A DNA stretch of 64,000 nucleotides from Paragonimus skrjabini miyazakii. Taxonomy: Eukaryota > Platyhelminthes > Trematoda > Plagiorchiida > Troglotrematidae. Location of the stretch: assembly GCA_014338405.1 (NCBI GenBank), contig JTDE01000315.1:129181-193180 (forward strand). The letters run 5' to 3'. The notes below the pieces were generated by a model, which saw nothing but the letters and a program-made list of their open reading frames with translations, did not search any database and had not been told where the DNA came from. Shown piece by piece: positions 1 to 13,419 of this stretch. Numbering within the stretch: position 1 is the stretch's first letter; every line of letters starts with the position of its first letter. Position numbers and translations under genes: made by a program.

Positions 1-723
1 AACACCAGGACATCACCAGCAGTCACCCAGAAGAAGGATTTTTAGCTACCCTGTCCTCTTAAGTACGACCCTCACTACGGAGGGCATCACATTAGTAGCG
101 TCTTTTCATCGTTCCACCCAGGGTTATCAATAAGTTAGAATTTTGAGATAAATGTAAAACCAATTATTCTCCTACCACTTAAGAACAGATCTTTCAAATT
201 CTTGTACACTTACAACTTCTGTCAATGGATCCTTAATCAGTTTGAGTAACACAATGGTCATTACAGCAAAATCCTCATAAAGTTTACTAAGAAATCACAT
301 TAGGCAAATAAAAACAAAAGCGATTTGCTCATTGTTCTGACTAGCTGCAAAATAAAGAATGATCGATGAAGATGATAGACAAGGATAAATTTATCAACGG
401 ATGGTGGCAGTTTTAAATAAGGTAAATTTAACTTGATTTCGCCAATTGTCCTACATTTGAAATAGAAGGCTGTGTTGTGTCACATGTGCGATTAAAGCAG
501 ATGTTTACTAGTGAACTTATAGCATGAGTATAATAATTGAATATAATATACGTTAAGAAGTATAGCCTACATGAATTGTATTTTAGCATAGTAGGGCTCG
601 TTCGTCCGTAGTTACATTGCCGTTAACACATCCTCGAGGTTACGTGAGTTGCTCAGTTTTATTGTGAAATAAATCTTCACCGCAAGATAGTCAACTACGT
701 TGATAGGAAAGTTAATGGCCTAC
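1..723. other. Left edge: intron of gene 1
   Basis: AT-rich, with no coding segment that I can support. It follows the donor at 724 and should be the next intron of gene 1. Confidence 0.4.
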
Positions 724-909
724 CTGGAAAATGTTTGCCTCCAACTGGATTTCCAAATGGAACTTCATTTTCTGTCTCACTGTTTCTAGCCGAAGACTGT
801 CCAGTCGATAAACTATCTGTATCCATTGATTCACTATGAGAATTGCCATCAGTTTCCTTGTACACCCATGTTAGACTGCCGAAACCTTTCAGGTTCATCA
901 ATCTGGGCT
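724..909 (-). CDS. Gene 1, downstream exon, last one seen before the left edge
   Basis: This 186-nt exon (starts and ends in phase 1) has acceptor ATTTCAAACAG and a strong donor CCAG|GTAGGC. It encodes PRLMNLKGFG, SLTWVYKETD, GNSHSESMDT, DSLSTGQSSA and then RNSETENEVP with FGNPVGGKHFPG. After an ordered start it is rich in Ser, Glu and Asn, in keeping with exon 15671-16347. The frame remains open upstream of the acceptor, so the exon could be continuous with the region to 1063 instead of being split by the 50-nt intron proposed above. The gene must continue beyond the left edge, as no stop codon is reached in a spliced frame. Confidence 0.6.
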
Positions 910-959
910 CTGTTTGAAATTTTGAAAGGCATTTGGAAATACGGATGATCAATCTCCAC

Positions 960-1182
960 CGCATAATGATCCTCCAGACATATCGGGGAAGGGTCTCATC
1001 GGATGGTGGTCCATTAAACGTTTCGTCATTTTTGGAAAGCACTTCAGACCTGAACCTTTCTGAAAAGTTTGCGCTGGGCTATTGCGCAAGAGAGGGGCGT
1101 TGGTGTCAATAGTTTCAAAAGTATCGAACGCAAAACAAACGTGTATAGGATCAACTAATTCAAACGTCACTGGTTGTGCATA
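960..1182 (-). CDS. Gene 1, downstream exon (boundaries tentative)
   Basis: An open frame of about 74 codons in minus orientation reads YAQPVTFELV, DPIHVCFAFD, TFETIDTNAP and onward to DMSGGSLC. The acceptor proposed at 1183 (CTCAAACAG) is modest. A second possible acceptor (AAACTTTTCAG) near 1063 lies in the same phase, so the exon could be shorter. The proposed donor at 959 (TGCG|GTGGAG) is weak and would give a 50-nt intron before exon 724-909. The phase-0 start fits the phase-0 end of exon 6706-6810. The peptide looks protein-like but no domain is recognised. Confidence 0.45.
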
Positions 1183-4100
1183 CTGTTTGAGTTGTATCGC
1201 TTACTGCGTCTTCAAAAAATCATCCTGGTGCCTAGAAAACCACATTCCAGTGGACCTCACAGTCAATTCGGCAATAAAACAATATCAACGCAACGCTGCA
1301 ACTGACACGAGCAGTGACGGTATCAAATTAATGTTGCGAGCATGTGAATCACGATCGGCTTCTCTAGCCATCAGGTCATTATTATCTTACTACTGCACAA
1401 GCTAAACCAATCATCGGAAAAGATGACTCCTTAGAAATAGTACTTCTTTCATCTCACCATACACAAACTTCACGATAAGTCGTAGACATTTAGTCATTGA
1501 TTTCTTAGTTCAGTTTCTAAGTTCGTAACTGCTCACAATAGTTCACTATTGATGAATATGTTGTTGGAGAAACCTGTAGCGTTCGGTGATGGCTCGTAGT
1601 GATTTTAATGAACGACAATTTCAACATATCACTGAAAACACTACCTCTTTGCCTTAAAGCTGGTAATATAGATTTAATGAACCGTACAATGAACACAAGA
1701 AAGAAGCAGACACGATTACCTCATTCCCTTTTTTACTCTGCTAATCGACATTTTATCAGTAAGCTTGAACAATGTCAGGTAACAAATCATTCGAAGTCTT
1801 AGGTGTGCGATGTCATTATCTTGTTTTAGAATTATATAGAAATTGTACTAAGATTGCAATGTTTTATATATGTTATTGCAACACCTCTCTGTACACCTCC
1901 CGTTAGATATATAATTTGAAACTCTGGTTTAAGTGGGGGAAGTTTGTGATCAGTTGTTCAGTCAACACGTTGTGGAGCAGATACAAGCTGACAATCAGGC
2001 ATGCGCATAACAGTTACCATTGACCAATTGCATCAGCGCTAGATATTCATCTCCTGAAGAGCCGTCGCCGGGTGAATTTCACAGAAGCTGTTTAAGCAAA
2101 TAATGAACTCCGGTTTCATGATATACTAAGGTAGCTGTTCGATGACGTTGATTTCCACTTCTAAGTGTGCACAAACCGTTATTAGTACAGCACTGCCGTG
2201 GTAAAAATGCTAATGGATGATTAACAAACAGATATGTTGGTTTTCTGCCTTGTGTGCTCAGTTTAACGTCTGACTAGGTTTTCCGTTTTATGATCTCTTG
2301 TTCCGAAGTGCGCACCTGATAACACGCACAGCAATTTGTCAAACCATGAATCGGGCAGACTAGGGTTTTTAGATGTTTGGCTAAAATACGTTTCTGGAAA
2401 ATGCTGTCCTAAAAACCTACATAGGTACAAAGAATGTTTATCATCGATATATGTAAAACGTGAGCCAAGAAGTACAATATTATCATTTCCATCCCACTAT
2501 GTACTTACTCTGCGGTATCAGTGCTTATATGGGGTCAAAAATCACATACAGTATATTACATCCAACAATATGCGGAATAAATTGGGTTTCTGTAAACTTT
2601 GACGATGTCTACCCACACTGAACTATAGACGTATAAAGAGGAATTTACTTGCGCCGCTAAATGCAAACAAAGTTGATATGGAATGCAGTCAAATACTCAT
2701 TTTGTTTTCTAATTTTTGTTGTTGATCTTTTTTCCAAGAATCAAGTGAAACGAAAACTAAGTTTTATCTGCTGCAATTATCTTCTCAAAGTAGCCGATGA
2801 ATTATATACACAACCCAAAATGGAGTTGATACTCAAAATTGGACACAAAATTTGTTTTAGTAAAGGCATCATCCGCGAACCTGAACGCATTCATCTAAAA
2901 CGCCAACTGAATGAAAAATATTTTGATTGGCTACTCTATTGTAAACATAAACATGATAGAAATATTGTACTTGTCCAATATTCCGATTTTAATACATCAA
3001 CATTTTACGAAAACTGATGGTGGAGATTCGCGTAGGTTTAAAATAACTATTTATTTCAAAAAAACCACATGGCTAATATTTGTTTCAACTGTGATCAATC
3101 GATTGTTTATTATGGTATGTTTGTAATTATATGGGGATTAGCTGAAATATCATTTTTCCTCACTTCCCCCGACTTAGCATATATATCTTTTAATATAAAT
3201 ATGATATGAGGCTATCTATAAATGAACGCTATTAGTATTGCAGGTCGATTCGTATTACTCTAGCAATTTGTACATAGCAGATAAGAGGGGTATAGCAGGT
3301 AACCGTTATTTGGCTGACCAAGCCAAGCTGTTTAAGGTAGTCTTCTCTCTAATTTACCCTTGAGGCTGAAATTTATGACTAAATCAGAAGGAACAAATTC
3401 ACAACTGAATATATCTGGCGAGATCATTCAAGCAACGAAGATCGTCCAACGGATATGTGATAGAAGACTCTTTCAGGGTTCTCCTGCTAAACAAAGGAGT
3501 AAATGAATGATTATTGCCTAGCATTTTGTAAGCGCATATATAGATCATTAAGACTAATACACTTGAAAGACCATATTTCTCACCGATACCTGGCCGTTTC
3601 AAAAAAATCGTCATGCGATCAATCTGACTCATATTTGGTAAACCAGCATTCCAGCCGGTGGATGTTTGGTTAGATCACTTCAGGAAAAGTCACCGTAGCC
3701 GAGCTTATATATCTTATCCGTTAATCCTCAAAAATAAAACACCGCTGGCTTAAACGTTTTTCCTCGAAAAGGTGTATTTTGAACGAATGTGTGAAATTAT
3801 ATTTCCGTGGCTGTATACTAGACGTAAATTGACTGGCTTTCCTTTCCCATCATCAGCTTGCTCTCTCGTTAGGAGCAAGGCAACTAACTATTAAACAGCT
3901 TTTCTTCGAGCAGATACATTTTCAGTTCCTCCTCTTCAAGGTAAATGAATATAAACCATATACGAGTGTCAGAGATTGAAAAGAACGTATTTGTCGACTA
4001 ACTCGGGGAAACTTTCATATGCGATCGCGTAGTAATATCCAAATGCCATGATAGCAATCAACGGAGTATTATTATGTTGCCGGCGCAAACTGACTTGTTT

Positions 4101-6705
4101 CTCTGTGATCTTAGCACTAATCTATCCTTTTTTTCAATTTTATTTGTTAGCAAGCAAACAACTCAAAAGGGAAGCCATAACATATTTTTCCTTGTGACAC
4201 GTTGCATTACACAGCAAATAAGTCCATCGCTTCTGATATCAAAAACGATGACTTATAGGGATGTAGGTGGCGTCACGTGAGATGTAGATTTATACCACGA
4301 TATAGGAAGCCAGTTGATTACGCAACCTATAAATTGCCCATCTGACCATCCAAGTAAACATTTTGCGAAAAATTACACAAATAATGCCTGGTTTTACGTA
4401 CGATAAATATTTGTGTCTACCTTCGCATCAAGTTGCTGTGCATGCTGGTCCAGACGTAACTTACTCCATTCCAATATGTAAAAGGCAAAACCCAAATCGA
4501 ATTTGCTTATAGACTTTAAGTCAGAACTCGAAAAAATGAAACAGCAACTACAGTGACATTATAAATTTAAACATGTTGTTCCTATTGGCCGATAAATCAT
4601 TTAAACGATGGATTACACCTTATCATCTGACCACTATATTGTTCCGTAACCTACCTATCGATAAAGTACACATTAACGTAAGTAATCTATTAGGCACATC
4701 GACCTTGATAGTTTATTTTATAAACAACACTGCACTTCCCAAGCCGAAAGACTTAGATATTGTGAATAATAAAATGAAATTGTACTGTCAGAATTGAAGG
4801 AGAAAGGTAACCGAAGTGCATCAAACAAATTCATCGTTTTGAATATACAGTTCATTTGAATTACATTCGCGTTTCATTTGAATTATATACCGCTGTCATA
4901 TAATCGATAACGTAGCCAAAAAGATGTGTTTTCTGTGTTTAATCGCAAAGCTAATTACATTACAATAAATATTAAAGTGATAACCAGGATGAGTGAAAAG
5001 ACCGGTTAATAGAAACAAATGGCTGCGTGTTCGCTGGCAGTTGTCAGATTATTTCCATTTTTTATTGACAATTCTTAATACTCATTAGTATAAAACAAAA
5101 CGTTAATAGTTCGATCGATCAGGAATATTAAGCCTAATGTGTGAAAATTTTCTCAAAATTCCGCTGAACTACCCTGAACACTCTTTGTCAATATCTATCT
5201 CATAAGGCTAGCCCTAGCTAATATAAAATTACGTCATGCAATACTTCAATTTATCTACCCGAAAGACTTTGAGTAAAAGCATAATAATATATAATAATCA
5301 TGGATGCTAGCCAACATCCGTGCAGGCATACGACAGTATGCAACAAACAAGTTGAGTTTGAATTGAACGCTGCTGGAATTATCCATACCAAGCGTTATGT
5401 GCACAAACAGACAAGGAAGAATTGTATCACAGTGTTATTCTATAGAACGTAGTTTCCGAAAATTTCTTGCATATATTTTTAACCGTGCTACATTGAATTG
5501 GTTCGTCAGTCGCAGTTGGTTATCACAGCTGTAGTTTGTATCCAAGATGGCAAGTAACCAGCTGAATACCACAGTTGTTGAAGCTACATATCAAGTTACA
5601 CATCGTCTGTCTAACTAGTTTCACAAATGCAATTACATCTGATACGGAGAAAATATGTTTTATAATGTAAGGAAAACAGTTTGGATGCATTCAAGGAAAC
5701 ATTGTGTATCTGGGGAAAACGGAAAGCAAAGTTTATTGTTAATAGGTTGCGTAGTGAGAAAACCACCTCTCATCTGAGCTAACTATGAGTTTTTCAGCCA
5801 GTCATCGTGCCGCTGTGGTGCTTGTAAGTTTACCGTTGTAGAAAGAATATAAGTTACAAAGACTTAAACGGAACGCCAGCAATCACAGTAAAAGACCAGT
5901 AATTTAATAAATGTTCCAACTATGTACATTCGCTACTAAACGCACTCAAAACCCAACCAAATTTGTGCTGCTATTCTAGCTTACACACGCACGTTTGATT
6001 TAGACATTTGGGTGGCATGTAGAATGCAAATGCGGTCTACGTAGGTTTGACTACAAGACAAAGTCCTTTGGCACCAACTAACACACCAGTCTCTCTCCTA
6101 GCCTCAATGTATCATTCCATTTGCGAATTTATTATGTACAGCTGATCGATAACGGCAAACTCTTTAGGTAGTTGTGTTGTTGTCCATGGTTTGTGTCTGT
6201 ATTAAACATGTGCTTTTATGCACACACGTTAGCTGGTGTATGACTCATCGTAAACGAGGTATTGGTAGGCTAATATTTGAAGTATTTTTGTTCCATTGCT
6301 ACAAAATGATTATAAGAATTTTCTTGACTCCTCACACCACACTTATATATTCCAACCTGTTATATTCAGCTCACAGCCATTTTGGTGTGTCGGCGCCTTT
6401 GTGGTTCTTCGGTTAAAAACCCAATGTTTGCTCAAGTGGGTATCTAGTAAAACAGAATAATGATGAAATCAAAAGCATGATATGCAGATTGAATTGCATA
6501 AAACTTGAGTTGACTGGGCAGACACATGTTCGTATATGAGTGAACTCTGCCAACCACCACTAGGCATGAGTTTTAGATGCCAAGAATGCTTCACAGTAAT
6601 TCGAAATGATGGTTTCACTTGATTTGTAAAATGTACTCGCTTTTAACATGCTGAAACATTTAAAGACAATAAAAAGTGGCTTACGGAATATTTACTTTCC
6701 CTTAC
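1183..6705. other. Intron of gene 1, no supported gene
   Basis: This is AT-rich sequence with many stops in all frames. The open frames present (for example 2661-3017 plus and 3399-3632 minus) lack good splice sites or recognisable protein motifs. Additional small exons of gene 1 could hide here. Confidence 0.4.
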
Positions 6706-6810
6706 TGGCTTTCGGTCCTCTGCTTCAGTGAGCATCCTGTCGATTTGTTTTCTACTGGTGTCAGTTTCAAAATCTGTTGGTAAACCAGCTTCCGTCCGAA
6801 CACGTGGAAT
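6706..6810 (-). CDS. Gene 1, exon after the PDZ domain
   Basis: This 105-nt exon (35 codons, phase 0 to 0) has acceptor ACTACTGTTGTAG and donor CCA|GTAAGG. It encodes IPRVRTEAGL, PTDFETDTSR, KQIDRMLTEA, EDRKP. The second half is charged and likely helical. Phase, strand and 0.8-kb spacing from the preceding exon fit direct splicing to the PDZ exon. No family is recognised for this segment. Confidence 0.8.
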
Positions 6811-7626
6811 CTACAACAGTAGGTACATTTTCTTTGATATTTTTTAAATTGCATTTTCACATACGCAGCTTATCTTAAAAAACATAATAGGATCCAGGTG
6901 TACATAAGCTACTTCCGCAAAAGTGTGCACAACCTAAATTCATCCACGGGAAGAATGTATTACAAGTAAAATAGTTTTGCGTGATCCTTGTTCATACCTA
7001 GTTGTACACTACACAAGTTGCTTGAACCCTCATAATATTCACCAACAGGGGTTGTTGAACAGTATTAAACGAAGTCTGCAGTATTAACGATTACAAATGT
7101 TAGCTTGCTCGTATTGTAGAATACCAAAGTTTCATCAGAACAAACCGGCTTCAAAAGGCAATATACTGTTTAATCAGTATGATTTTGTCCCCAAAGGATA
7201 GTCAAATCCGGTTTTATGTATTGATGTCGTATGAATGTTTCTGTCGCCAAGGAATATTACAGTTTGTAACATGGCACTGCTTTGGTAGACAAATTGCAGA
7301 CAACAACAGAACCTACTGTTCAATGATAACATGCTGTATGATGCTGGTGCATGTGTCACATCTTCCGTGTCTCAGCAACTCCCACTCAGATTATAAATCA
7401 CTAAAATATTCGTCATAATACTGATTCTTTTACTCCCTTCCAAGTTAGTTTTTCTTTGTGTAGAAGTCTGAGACTCAAAGTTTGATTTACTATTGGCTTT
7501 AGTTGAGTTCAAATGAAAGTACGTAAAACGCTTGTTGATAATTTCCTGTGTGTCAGAAAAAAAGGAGAGCCAGCTAGATAGACTTTTACAGTCGATACAT
7601 TATCCACAATACCAAATGAAGCTTAC

Positions 7627-7737
7627 TTCGGAACAATTTCTTGGTGACTTAACAGTTAATCTCAATATTTCATCGGATTTTGCGATCATTTCGAGGGCAT
7701 CTGCAAAGGAGATTTCGCGCGTGTTCACCCCATTGAT
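7627..7737 (-). CDS. Gene 1, C-terminal exon of the PDZ domain
   Basis: This 111-nt exon (37 codons, phase 0 to 0) has acceptor CCCTAATACAG and donor GAA|GTAAGC. It encodes INGVNTREIS, FADALEMIAK, SDEILRLTVK, SPRNCSE. These are the end of the PDZ beta-D strand (ING), helix alpha-B (SFADALEMIAKS) and the last strand (ILRLTVK). The residue at the usual alpha-B1 position, often His in class I domains, appears to be Phe here, which suggests a class II-like preference for hydrophobic ligands (inference from alignment by eye). With the two exons upstream the domain is complete at about 80 residues, the normal PDZ length. Confidence 0.92.
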
Positions 7738-9290
7738 CTGTATTAGGGAAAGATAAATTTCACCGCTTGAATATACCGTTGCTAAGTTTCGTTCATTTGA
7801 TACTGACGCTGACCTTGATCAAGTTACCATTAGACTCTGATGGATACAGCGGAACCATTTTGTTAATCCAAACCGATAGATTTGCTACAATATATTCCCA
7901 ATTAAGCCGCACTCAAAGTCGTCGCTTTTCGAAATGTGTTTTGTAACAAGGTTTTCAACATTTTTCGCGCGGTCTCCTTAAAATGGACGCACTAAGCACA
8001 CGAAGTCATCGTCTTTTATAAGTCAAGTGGGCATTCTGTGAATTCAACTGATGTTCACTTTCTCACGAATGAACTACAATGACCAATTTTGAATGAACCG
8101 CATAATAAGCGTAATGGCATCGTTTAATCCAGTCAATGAAGGTAGTATCGGCTGCACATCTAATTGTGATGTTTTCGACTCTGTTTGAATACTGTTCAAT
8201 TAACGTCAGCCTTATTCTCATATCAGCCGCAATTAAGCGAACGTATTGCTCTGTGAGTTAAGTTTGAAGCCTGTAATTTTGATGTGATCGGAAAGTATCG
8301 CCAACAAATTCTCCCACCTTGTTGACAACGTAGGAAATGCAATATCCTTGGAGACCATTGAGTGGGATGAACACTACTCAACAACGCCTGTAATCAAATA
8401 CATTGAAAATAAGACGTGCAAATATACTGTGTCATCAGTGTTAAAGATGTCAGAACAGTCACCTCAGAAAAATGTAGGTGAGACTTGAAGTAATGCCAAC
8501 TATCTGCTTTGTTACAGTAGTCACCTTGTCGTATTATTAAAAATGGCCCACCAGAACGTACACCGTAATGCCAATATTGCAATTATACTCAAGTAACGTT
8601 AGGATATATTCAACAGTATTACGTGATCACATATTTCTTTAATTAATGGGTGACAAAGCGATTAGCAAAACAGATAAATGGCGTGCTAAATAACTTGAGA
8701 CTTTCTCCCTGTTGATAATATATAGGGAAAAATTCCAACGTTTGATTGTACTAATAAATCTGGACTGGCGAGTATGAATCGAGAACTAAGTAAATAAATC
8801 TATAGATTGAAATCTAGTTAAACAGACTAAAAATTGCTGTTAGAACATTGTCTTACGGATTTCTTGAATCTTTTTTCATAAACCAAAGCAAGTCGCAAAA
8901 CTTTAATGGAGAAAGTAGACTAACAGCATTTTACAAAAAAAAATCTTAGCGAAGTATCAATCATTTTACGTTTTCCACACAGGCATTCAGTTCTGTCTGG
9001 AAACGCCTATGAAATCAGTGGGGCTTGGGAAATCTAGACCACTTGGATGCGTCTAATGTGAACGTATCACAGATTCTAAATTGTTCTTGTAAATCCCATG
9101 AGAGCGACAGTTTCGCGCACAATGTTAATGATGGTTAAGCAATTAGAAATTCAGTTTAAACATCTCTTTACATCAACAACTAAGTTTGGTGATTCTAATC
9201 TCAAACTTATTTTCATAAATTATAAGATAATATCAAGTAAGATCGTATAGGTCGCAGCGGGAATATTATTATTGTAAGATGAGAACTTAC

Positions 9291-9400
9291 CGATAGTATT
9301 TCATCTCCCAGACTAGGTGGTTGATACCCATCGAGAACCGTACCTGTGAAGTTTCTTACGTACAAAATATGAGAGCTACCATCGAGGTTTTGTTTGCCAG
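9291..9400 (-). CDS. Gene 1, middle exon of the PDZ domain
   Basis: This 110-nt exon has acceptor TTGATTTTAG and donor TCG|GTAAGTTC. It starts in phase 1 and ends in phase 0. The translation reads AGKQNLDG, then SSHILYVRNF, then GTVLDGYQPP, then SLGDEILS. This is the core of a PDZ domain: beta-B/beta-C, the GxxADG-like turn (here GTVLDG) and the highly conserved GDEIL motif. Joined to the exon upstream it gives FGLELTAGKQ, and to the exon downstream it gives GDEILSINGV, both typical PDZ sequence. PDZ domains bind C-terminal peptides of membrane proteins and organise complexes at the cell cortex or junctions (family knowledge). Confidence 0.92.
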
Positions 9401-12400
9401 CTAAAATCAAAACAAATACAGCGTCGTCTAACAAATACTGAACTGAATCTCCCACTCATTTACGCCAAAAGACAACTATAGCGGGATGCAGCCGTTTGGT
9501 TTACTCGTCTTGTTTGTATGTATAAAACAATCGATCACGTTTAAAGGACATTTGATAACACAAGCAGCACGTTAACTTGACATATACTACGGACTTCATG
9601 GTCATTTGCACGCCAAGGAAGCGCCTGCATCATCAACTATAGCAGACACAGTAGTGGTCGTTTCTGCTCGATCAACGTGATTTCTACGAATAACGACAGT
9701 TTCGGGTTTCTAGTATGTTATTTATGTTATTGGGCCAACGTGAACAAATGTGGGTGTGAAGTTAACGTTGACCTTGAACTCTGAATGTTGTTCTCCACTA
9801 GACGATCTCGTTCAGCTTAATTTATCGAGTGTTCATATGATATGCCAGTTCGCCAAAAGTTGTGGTGATAAGTACATTGATACAGGGGACCAGAGTTTGC
9901 GACAACCAACAATGAACATATCGGTGTGTTTTTTGAGGGTGGTAAAGCAACTCAAATATAACGCAGGAACCCTCAATCGTCGTTTTTAATCAATTCTTAT
10001 ATATATATACAAATGCTTATAACACTGCTATCAAACACTTCACTCACACGCATTGAAAACCATGGCCAGTTGATTGCTGATCAAACAGGAATGGCATTGA
10101 AGTTAGTGGCAAGACTGTGAGACAGTTTCCGATTTTACTAGTATAGTTCATGTTTACTTATCGTTCTTGTTGCCAAGAGCTTTTCTATGTACTCATTAGT
10201 CTTACATCAACAACATAAAAGGTGAACCAAATGTTTGTATATCACAATATGCTTGGCGTGACGGAAAATATCGGCCAAGTGGATACAAACTTTCAAACCA
10301 CCCGTCGTAATCCATTAATTGTTATCAATACTAGTAAGTTTATTAATGAACATTGAGTATAGTGCTTATAAAACTAGAAATATAATGGAACACTCCGTCA
10401 GATAAAGCGGAAACAAGCTTACTGAATGTTCGACTTTTCTAAACTTTCATGATAGATTTACATTGCCGCCAATTTTTCATGACCAGCTGGTCGTCGTTGC
10501 ACACCGATCAGAAAAATCATTGACTAGCAAAGTGGTTATCAATAAACGTGACGTAGCATTTCATTAAACTTTCCAAAAGATTATCAGAAATAGGAATACT
10601 TAGACACGTTAACAAATTTATATAGGTTTTCTTCCAACGAAAAGAATGAGATTGCACAGCTTTATTCAGCTCTTTTATCTAGTCAGTTGAGTAAACGAAA
10701 AAGGAAAATGAGAATGTAACCCATACTATAAACTGTACTATTTTACTGCTAGTTTCTGTGGTATTCTCACATTTTTATAGTTTAATTTTAGCATATTATC
10801 TCACATAGAGCGATATCACAGTGAGGTGTGGTAAACAGATCTCCCAGTGTCCGAAAATTATTCAACTGGAGTGAAACTCTAAAGTTCAAATAAATATCGT
10901 TAGGCTTTTGTTAATAAAATGTTTTGTGTATCGTTTCTAACTTCACAGTTACGCGATATTTCTTCAGATAATAATACACTATGTCAGGTGGATGGTAAGT
11001 ACTGCTATTCGCCTACTGTCAATGGAACGCGACCGAACATTTAGGCGAACACAAAATTTATGTGTTTTGATCATAATCACCAACCGTTGTGATTGATGCC
11101 GCTAATACAAGATCAGGTGCTAAGCGTCAGGAAATGTCAACCGTTTTGGCTTCCATTCACAACTAGTAATGAGGGGTTCGCTGCAAGACAGACTTGCAAT
11201 AAAGAATGGTAGTCCGTTGGAACCACCAGAAAAAAAATGAAGAATTCAGTATAATTCTGGACTACTGCAACTCAAGTAACATTGCTTTACCTGGCGACTT
11301 TTAAAGCAATCACACATTTCCAGCAAGTGACAATTTGTTGACTTGACATGTTGGTAAAGGTAGTAAATAATTGGGACTAAAACTTGCGTATATTCAACAA
11401 TCCAAGCCTATCTTGCTTTTCGTTTATACCTTCAACCAACATTGAGTCACATCGTTTGGAATGATTAGCGATTGAAGTTGGTCACTATTGGCTATATATA
11501 CTAAATTTTTCAGTAAGTAGTTTGTTTGTCATGTTGCATGTTATCTCTGTAAATTGACACTTTGATACCATTTAATCCCCAATCAGAGAGATGCATTGGG
11601 TAGACAGAGGCAAGCCTACACGTTTACTGCTCCTTGTCTTGAGCTTCGGGTTACTTGGCAATCTATACCTGATATCCGCTTCAAAAATTTGTCCTTTGAC
11701 GTCCGACGAAAAATATGCCAACCATCGTCCTTGCGAATAAACGGGCTTCCAAGTTGATTCACAATTGCCACCGTGTGCCAGAAATACACCACTATGTATT
11801 GACCCGGTCAGTTAATTGGAACTGATGACAAGTTACTAGTCATATGTGCAACATTTCTCAAATTGACCAAATTTTTATTAGCACGGAAATATCACGTGAT
11901 CAGGTTGAGTTACTTACCATTTCAAATGAAAAAAGGCTGTCTATAATAGCACAAAAGCAAACTACATGTAAGTGATGTCACTGATTAAAAATGTTGCAGT
12001 TCTAGATACTTAATGAGATCTTTACAACCATGCACAAAACACCACATTTAGCCCATTTCTTCCCCAAACACAGCAGTGAAAACTTTGTCAACTTCAGGGA
12101 ATCAGGCCAACAGGAACACAAGCGAGGCCACATAGAGTAGCCCATCATATATCATAGTCAGTAATATGATGCCTATTTTTCCATTGACGTCTACAGATTT
12201 TCACTTGTTTATGAACTCGTCTACACACTTTGCACTTACAGTAAGCATCATTGATTTGGTTGTACCGAATCAATGTTCGGATGCTCATCCAGCTAAGAAT
12301 TTATCGCAGAATTTTTATGTTCGAATGAGATGATCGCATTATTGGGACATTTCGGAAACGTAACTAACACCTGCCCTGCAAGCAGATGATGACAATCTTG

Positions 12401-12699
12401 CAGAAATTGTAGATGATCTTGTTGTGCTTAGTTATCTCTTTGCATATGCACACATGTGTGCTTATCTCACACTCATAATGAAACATTTATAATCTTACGT
12501 GTGCCTTCACCACGCGCTGTTGTATATTTTATAAAAGGAACCGCCAAGTCGTCAAGATTCTTACTCGCGAGCATTCTGACAACTGATTAAACACTACTTA
12601 CTGTTAAATGGCCATTTGGTTTCTGTTATTTCATGATTATGGCTGTTTTTTTTGTTTTAGACTAGAACAACCTTAGAAAAACCAGGTAAAGCCAGATTT
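9401..12699. other. Intron of gene 1, no supported gene
   Basis: AT-rich intronic sequence between PDZ exons. It contains a short (TA)n run near 9998-10008 and, at 10967-10993 on the plus strand, a 27-base segment with microexon-like splice sites that I could not tie to a gene. Confidence 0.4.
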
Positions 12700-13419
12700 T
12701 GGTATTGGTATGTTCGCCAAGCTTGGTGTTTAGGTTGCAAACGTTTCATCACCGAGCGAGGTGACATCATCAAGGCCTAAGTGTTTTAGCATATAGTTTT
12801 TGAACGTGGAGTTTGGTGGAGTAGAGTAAGTTTACCTTCTGAGCTGATTGGTCGCTTTCTGTTGTTTTCGCCATTCGACCTGATCTACCAATGGTTGATT
12901 CTTGTTGAATTTGAACTTTGTCACCATGTCCGATTGATTATTTCCTGCGGTTTTTGAGTTTCTGGTCTGGAGTCTGATCGGCTGTTACCTATTGCTGTAG
13001 AACTTTGACCTGAAATCTGGTTAGTTGGTCATAGTAAATTGATTCCGTGAGACATTTCTTCGTTTAGCAATTTCATACGAATGGTTATTCATTTTCCTGT
13101 TTTGACTTTGGTCTGATTTGTTCAAATTGCTCCGTTTGTGTTCATCGCTACTTTGACTTGATGGTGTCTATATCTCTTAAAATCCTGGGTTCACATTGGT
13201 TCATCGACATTATCCAGCTCGATGTGTTTGTTTACAAATCCGGCTGGTGAATACCGAGATTCGAGGATATTCTCTTGCATGTCTGGTTTTTCCTAAGTAA
13301 GGATTTCCGTGGTATTCAGGTTGAAGGTATGTCCAGGTGTGTCAACAAGGGTGTCACCTCGCTCGGTAATAAAACGTTTGCAACCTAATTGTCAAGCTCG
13401 GTGAATATACCAATTCCAT
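12700..13419. mobile_element. Element bounded by imperfect ~70-bp inverted repeats
   Basis: Arms at 12700-12767 and 13351-13419 are inverted copies of each other. Matching blocks include GTCACCTCGCTCGGT, AAACGTTTGCAACCTAA and an outer end near ATACCAAT. Each arm holds a small hairpin with GTCACC pairing to a GGTGAT-like strand. The 580-bp interior has no coding capacity that I can recognise. The layout (inverted LTR-like arms around a short body) resembles the 62.9-63.9 kb PLE, so a non-autonomous or truncated PLE is one reading; a MITE is another. It lies in the intron between gene 1 exons 15671 and 9400. Confidence 0.6.

Noticed and set aside
1082..1405. 107-codon plus-strand open frame opposite gene 1 exon 960-1182
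   Set aside because: No splice context or motif; it mirrors the minus-strand exon, which has better protein character.
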